This document shows positions 52,001 to 58,000 of a stretch of DNA of 64,000 bases, piece by piece; position 1 is the stretch's first letter, and every line of letters starts with the position of its first letter. The notes beneath the pieces are model-generated. The model did no database searches, had not been told where the DNA came from, and saw only the letters and a list, made by a program, of their open reading frames with translations. Position numbers and translations under genes: made by a program. Origin of the DNA: Pisaster brevispinus (taxonomy: Eukaryota; Echinodermata; Asteroidea; Forcipulatida; Asteriidae). The DNA lies in contig JAMKCF010000002.1 in the NCBI GenBank assembly GCA_023634235.1, positions 15,247,091 through 15,311,090 of the forward strand, given 5' to 3'.

Positions 52001-55000
52001 ACTTCCCTTTAAGGGACCAGTTTGCCACGACACGTGGCGATGGGGACTCGTACTCAGACTCGGGCGCCTCCAGGAAGGCGCGGAGTCGCAAAGTGACGCG
52101 CAGAGCGGGCTCTGCCAAGACCACGAGTCGATCCCCACACTCAGGGTCCGTCACACACTCAAGGAGTTTAAGCCGATCGCCGAGTCGGTCGAGGAGTCGC
52201 AGCCGGAGCTCGGACTCGAACAGCAGTGCCTCGGCGGCGAGTGAGGAGAACTGGGAACGGCGCTCTCGGAGTAAAGAGAGCGATCGTGAGAGTCGGAACA
52301 CAGAGAATACACTGAGCTCGGCTGGGTCCAAGAACGCAGCGGGACTCTGCGTGAGGAACTTGCCAACGCGATCTAGCGGTATGTTTCCCTGGAAGTTATG
52401 TATGTGTACCCACCGTGCCTGAGCTCCGATGGGAATTATATAATGGCTGGATGGATTTATATTTCTTGCTTCTCCTGTTGGATTTAATACGAAAGATGTC
52501 TTATCAATCTTGTGCAAATGCCTGCTGAGTGTCGGGGGGTCAACGCCCCTGAAAGTTACTCCAATACCAAGTTGCCTTTTTATCGTTTCTTGTGAAGGTG
52601 GCAGTTTTTGAAAAAAAGTATCATGGTGAAGTAGAGGATGCTTTTCTTTTTTATTACACTTTTAAGGTTTAAATAAAATGGCTTAAGAGAAGCTAGGTTG
52701 TTGAGGTGAAAATGGGAGACAGGTTTGTAAAAAAAAAGAAACAAAATAGTGGTTAAATATTTTATCAAAACATGGCTTGGGTTTCATTGCTTAGATTTGC
52801 TGTTTTTGGGGGCACATGTGTTAACACGTGCCACAGACATACATTGTGTAGCAGTATATAAAGGCATGGATTATGCCAAGCACGTCTAGAACATGATTTT
52901 CTTGGTGGGGTTGAAAAGGGGAAGGAATTGTCAGTTAACAGCTGGGAGATTGTTGACAGTTTTGTAAAGTACACTGGAGGCAATGTCCCCATTTCAGATC
53001 CTAATCAAACGTTATCATTTACAGAGCCATAAGTGATGTCACAAGCTCATATGGTTTCACTTGTCTGTATCATCCACTGTGTACTTTTCTGCACTATTGT
53101 GGTTTTGAGCCTGGGCCAATTTCATCAAGCTGTTAGGCAGAACGAATGGTTAGCGAGTTCATCTGCTAAGCATAAATGAGCAGGGGAACTGGTCACTAGA
53201 AATGTGCATGACGTGACATGTTGGCTGGTAACCGGTTTCTGCTAAATAAAGTTTTTTTCTGTACTAAGCAAATGTTTGTGCTCAACTGCATTATGAAATT
53301 GAACCACGATGGCCCATATTCATAGAACTGCTTAAGCAGACAATTGTGCATGTGACATTGTATTTTGGCAGGGCCCAATTTCATAGAGCTGCTTAAGCAC
53401 AAAAGGTAGCTAAGCACAACAAAATGTTGCTTACCAGAATAAGGTTACCAGCCAAACTAGCATACCACAGGTACAATTTACATGTATGACTGGTATTTTG
53501 CAACATTTTCTGCTTAAGCAGTTCTATGAAATTGGGCCCAGGTAACCTCATTCTGGAAAGCAATATTGTTTTGTGCTTGGCTGCTTACTGTGCTTAAGTA
53601 TCTGTATGGAGTTGAACCACGAACCCAATTTCATAGAGCAGATAATAGCTGCTAACCCAAAATAAGCAGGATACCAGTTGCAAACGGTACATAAAACTTG
53701 ATAGTTTGGCTGGTAACCTTTTTCTGGTAAGCACTCAACAGATTGGGGTCCTGGTTATAAAGATACATGTACTTAATACGGACGATGTTAAATTGTTTTT
53801 GTAACCCCTTGTTTATTAGACACGAGTATTAAGGATGGACTGTTTCATGAGTTCAAGAAGTACGGCCAGGTAACAGCGGTGACAGTACATGGTACAGGTG
53901 ATGACAGAGCTGGCATCGTGTTTTTCAAAAGGTGATTTAAAAAACTTGAAATTCCTTTAAAGGTATTTATACAGGATTGGTAAGGATAAAAAAAATGTCA
54001 TTATTTCATTTTAGTCTGACAGCTTATTGATTATGAAGTCCATACCAGAACCACTTTTTCTGTGAAGTATTTCCCTCTGAAATAAAGTAATATTTGAGAA
54101 AACCCCCCCCCCCCCAAAACCCCCCCCCAAAAAAAAACCCCCCCCAAAAAACCAACCAAACAAACAAACAAACTAACAAAACAGAACAGCTGTTTTTTGT
54201 TGTTACAACCAAAATTAAAGACAATCTGTTTACATGCTGAAAACTGTGCATGGTTTTTCACTATTTTCTCCTGACTCACACAACAGATTAAGCCTACATT
54301 TTCACAGGTTTGTTATTTCGTGTATGGTTGATCAATCAAAACGTGAACACTAGTCTTGCGACTATTTTGTCAGCTCAACCAATCCTGTACAATACCTTTA
54401 AGGCATGATATCTGGATTGGTTGGTTTATTCACTCATTGTTAAAACCCTGTCAGACTTGGCAGTTTGGCTAGCGTGCGGCCCAAATACCCTAATGTCCCC
54501 TTCTCCTGTGTCACTCCACACCAAAATGCTTGGACATCCTGTGATAAGTAATGGGTAATGGGGCTACCAGACCAAGTCCTTTTGAATCCTTCACTTTGGC
54601 AATCGGAGAGAAGGAGTTTGAACTGTAAGGGTTTGATCATCATTCTCTGGCTTAATTGCAACTATTTATTTGTGTTTTTACCACTTTAGGAAAGAAATCC
54701 ATAGTTTTTTTTATAGCTCATGTTCTCAAAGGCAGCTGAGTTCATTTTGCTTGTTATTTTTGGTTTTGAAAGGTCATAGGTGAAATACAAATCTGCAGGT
54801 CAAGTTCAAAATTACTTCAAACAGTGCACATTTGAAATGTAGCTTCGACAGTGACCTGGGATCGATTTCACAAAGCACTAAGATTCATCTTCAGATGACT
54901 TGTCAGTACCACCATAGTGATTTCTGTTGTGACATCACACTTTGCTGAGCAATTCAGATTAATATATACGTTCCAAGTGCAGTTTTAGCTCTTTGTAGAA

Positions 55001-58000
55001 TCGGCCCCTGTTCACACAAAGTGAAAACCAAGTTAGCATTTTTTTCCAACACAGAGAGTGTTACCTGAATCCCCTCAGGAAAGAATTGTCAAGCTGATAT
55101 CCAGCACCTCAGGAATCAAAACTCTGCTAGGGTCGAAATGTCGTGGCCATTCACTATTACATGTGCTGTAAGCTTGATTTGAATCACAGTTTGTTTTTCA
55201 AGACCTTAACTTGCTAAACAAGTCCACGAGGAGAGGTTAACTCTAGAGTCAAGGCAAATTATTTCTGCTTAAAAATCAACAGCACGTCTCGCAGTAGCTT
55301 TGGAAGACGATTGCACCACCCTGTGCTTAGCACTGTGTGATGTTTACATCAAAATTTAGAAAATTGCCAGTCTAAAAGGAAACCGCCACAGTTCCTCTTT
55401 AAAAAGAGCCCTACTCCAATAATACTCAGCAAGCCTCCCTTAGTCTCTGCATGACAGTATTCCCCGCTCGCAAGGCCCCTGCCCAACCGAATCCCTCTAA
55501 TTGAGTTTGTGCGAGGTACAGCACTTGCCTGGCTTTAGTGCCTTTTATGCTAATGATATGTGCGTCCCCATAGAGCCTGCGTGTGCGTCATTCTCCCTCG
55601 TCGCCGGCAAGTGCTCTGATTGGCAAACAGCCCGTGGAAAGTGGGTCATGTTTCCTATGCAGCAGCCACTGCAACGCAAATCAACGAAACCCACCCGCTT
55701 TCTCTCTCCTGTGTTTTAACCCACTGACGGCAGATTTTTTCCCCCTGCATGGATAGGCCAGATAGCCAAGCTTGTGGGCAGGGACATGGTTTATTAATTT
55801 TGCGATAATTTGCAGTCGTTTGTTTGCGTACATGTACAATGGACTAAGATGGCAACAATGGCGTCTCAAGACCCTTCAAGTTACCTCTTGCTTTGTGCGA
55901 GCATTGAATGTAGTCCAATATCAGTATGAAAGCTTTGTCACCATATTTCACTTTTTATTTAGATGCATGGTGGAAAAAAACCTGTATATTTTTAGAAAGT
56001 AATCAATGCCCATCTAAAAGTATTTTATTTAGTGGTACCCTGCCTGACGGTAACAAAATAACTTGCATTAGAAAAAAAAAATTCAAATTATAATAATAAT
56101 GATAATGATATGGAATGCTTTTAAATGTATAGAATTCACTGCAGTTGAACAAATTACTCTTTAACAATTTGTTGTTTTGTAACCGGTTTCTAAGAAGGGA
56201 CTATATATTGAAAAAACAAATGTTTGAACGTAAAGCTAATAATGCACCTAATTAAATAATCCAAAATGCAGTTATTCTCTCACGCCATGACCAGGCTTTC
56301 ATCATCAAGACAGTCTCTTTGGTGAGGCATCTCTCCCACTTCCCCCCCCCCACCGCCATTTGTGCCCCAGTCTCCCTTGCAAAATGCCAAACAGAATGAG
56401 ATCTCGAGTGCTCGATAGACGACGAGACCTGACGTAATTAAATCAAATGTATCCGAGGAATCTTAGCAACCCTCTCCAAACGGAGAAGCTGAACTCCTCC
56501 TGTCGATTTAATGAACATGTCCCAGTTGCATCTCATTAGCATAATACCAGAGAGGAGTTGCAAGATGGAATGGAGGGAAACACGCTACAGAAATAAAATA
56601 AAAACTGTTACTTAAAAGAAAAAAGCTAAAAAAGAAAAGAAAAAAAGAGGGGGGGGGGGAAAAAAGAAAAAAAAAGCCATACGTGTATCTAGGACGCGCC
56701 AACTTTTGTATCACGACTAATTCTTTTTAGCCTGATTTGCACACAAGGGGACAGCTAGCAGGATGCTTCTTTTGTTGGCGTTATCGCTAGCGTGGATCAA
56801 TTGACCGATATTTTCCATTCTTCTCCTGGCTGAAGGCAACCAGTCTTCCAGTGAAATGAAATGGCGCTAATACTCAAGGAAAAAAAATATATATAAAAAA
56901 ATCTGTAGATTTTGCATCTCACCTAGTTTTAAATCTGGATATTAAATATCAAGTCTAGTTTCAGTCGTGTGACAAGTAAATGTATTTCCGTGCAATTTAA
57001 CATGACCTGGCCCCCTTTTCATTTGGGGGGGGGGTTAGTATTTACTTTTAAATGAGTTTAGTTTAGAAATCAGTGGACCCTCTTGAGTAAGTTTTCATCA
57101 ACTTATTGGTAAGTTTTCTTGTATGAAAACTGAAGTTGTTGTGTATGGTGGTCGCAACTGCAATCATTACCCATGTTGTGTGCTACTCGGTGATGACGGC
57201 AAATGTGTATTTATACGCAATATCGCCGGATGTTTTAATTGCCAAACTAAATACAAGCAGATTTAAATATAAACTGCGAGGGATGAAAATAACACGTGTA
57301 TACACCCACCGGGATGTCTAAAGAAAGACAATCCCTAATTTGGTTTTCAAAATTATGGAGGAGATCACCCAACTTCCTGTTTCTCGTAGTTTTAAAAAGG
57401 TTCTAGACAGTTTTATTTCATTCCCGTTGAGTGGGTTCTGGCTTTGCAACTAACTGTTTGGGTAAAAATGTTGACATATGGGTGCCCCGGAGTGTGTTTG
57501 TTTACGTCATCCGCAATGTTTTTGTGGATACTTTTGGTCATATCCTGTACAGTTGTGCCTGCTGAAAAGCCAGCAATTAGGGAACTCCTTAAAAAAAAAA
57601 AAAAAAAACTTTAAGTAATGAACTGACTTCTGACTGGTATCCCCGTACAAATGACAAAATAGGGAGACCGCCAACATTAGGGCTAAATAGCTCAGTTTGT
57701 AGAGCAGGAGGTTTTTAAACCAGAGGTCGCTCGTTCAAGTCCTGCTCTAGTAAGTATTTCTTTGCTGAACCCAAAATAGTTTAAATCTTTTAAGAATTCT
57801 GAGATCAGGTGTGGAGTTGATTCAGATTTTAATGCTTGGTTAAAGCCTTATTTATTATAAAATAGGTAATTAGATTAAAAGGTAGGATTATCATTTGGTT
57901 TTCGTCAACGTAAGGTAGATTTTTAGGGAAAAATTTCCAAGAAAAGTACATTAAAAGTCACCTGTGAAAGTTTCAGTTGAATACAGTGTCTACTTGCTGA

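Larger units (their letters stand above)
52379..53819 (+). other. spen intron 3 (1.44 kb)
   Basis: The intron is bounded by GTATGT and ttattag, phase 1. The first 700 bp (52379-53100) show nothing notable. The rest is mostly a cluster of palindromic family E elements, annotated separately. Confidence 0.92.

Noticed and set aside
51996..52517. 173-codon minus-strand frame and other frames overlapping exon 3
   Set aside because: They are antisense or out-of-frame readings of the RS-coding exon. The serine/arginine codon bias leaves few stops in the other frames. The plus frame matches SPEN.
57680..57752. Functional tRNA gene
   Set aside because: A and B boxes are present but the acceptor arms do not pair and the unit recurs with shared flanks at 13.5 and 39.0 kb. 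It is a SINE head.
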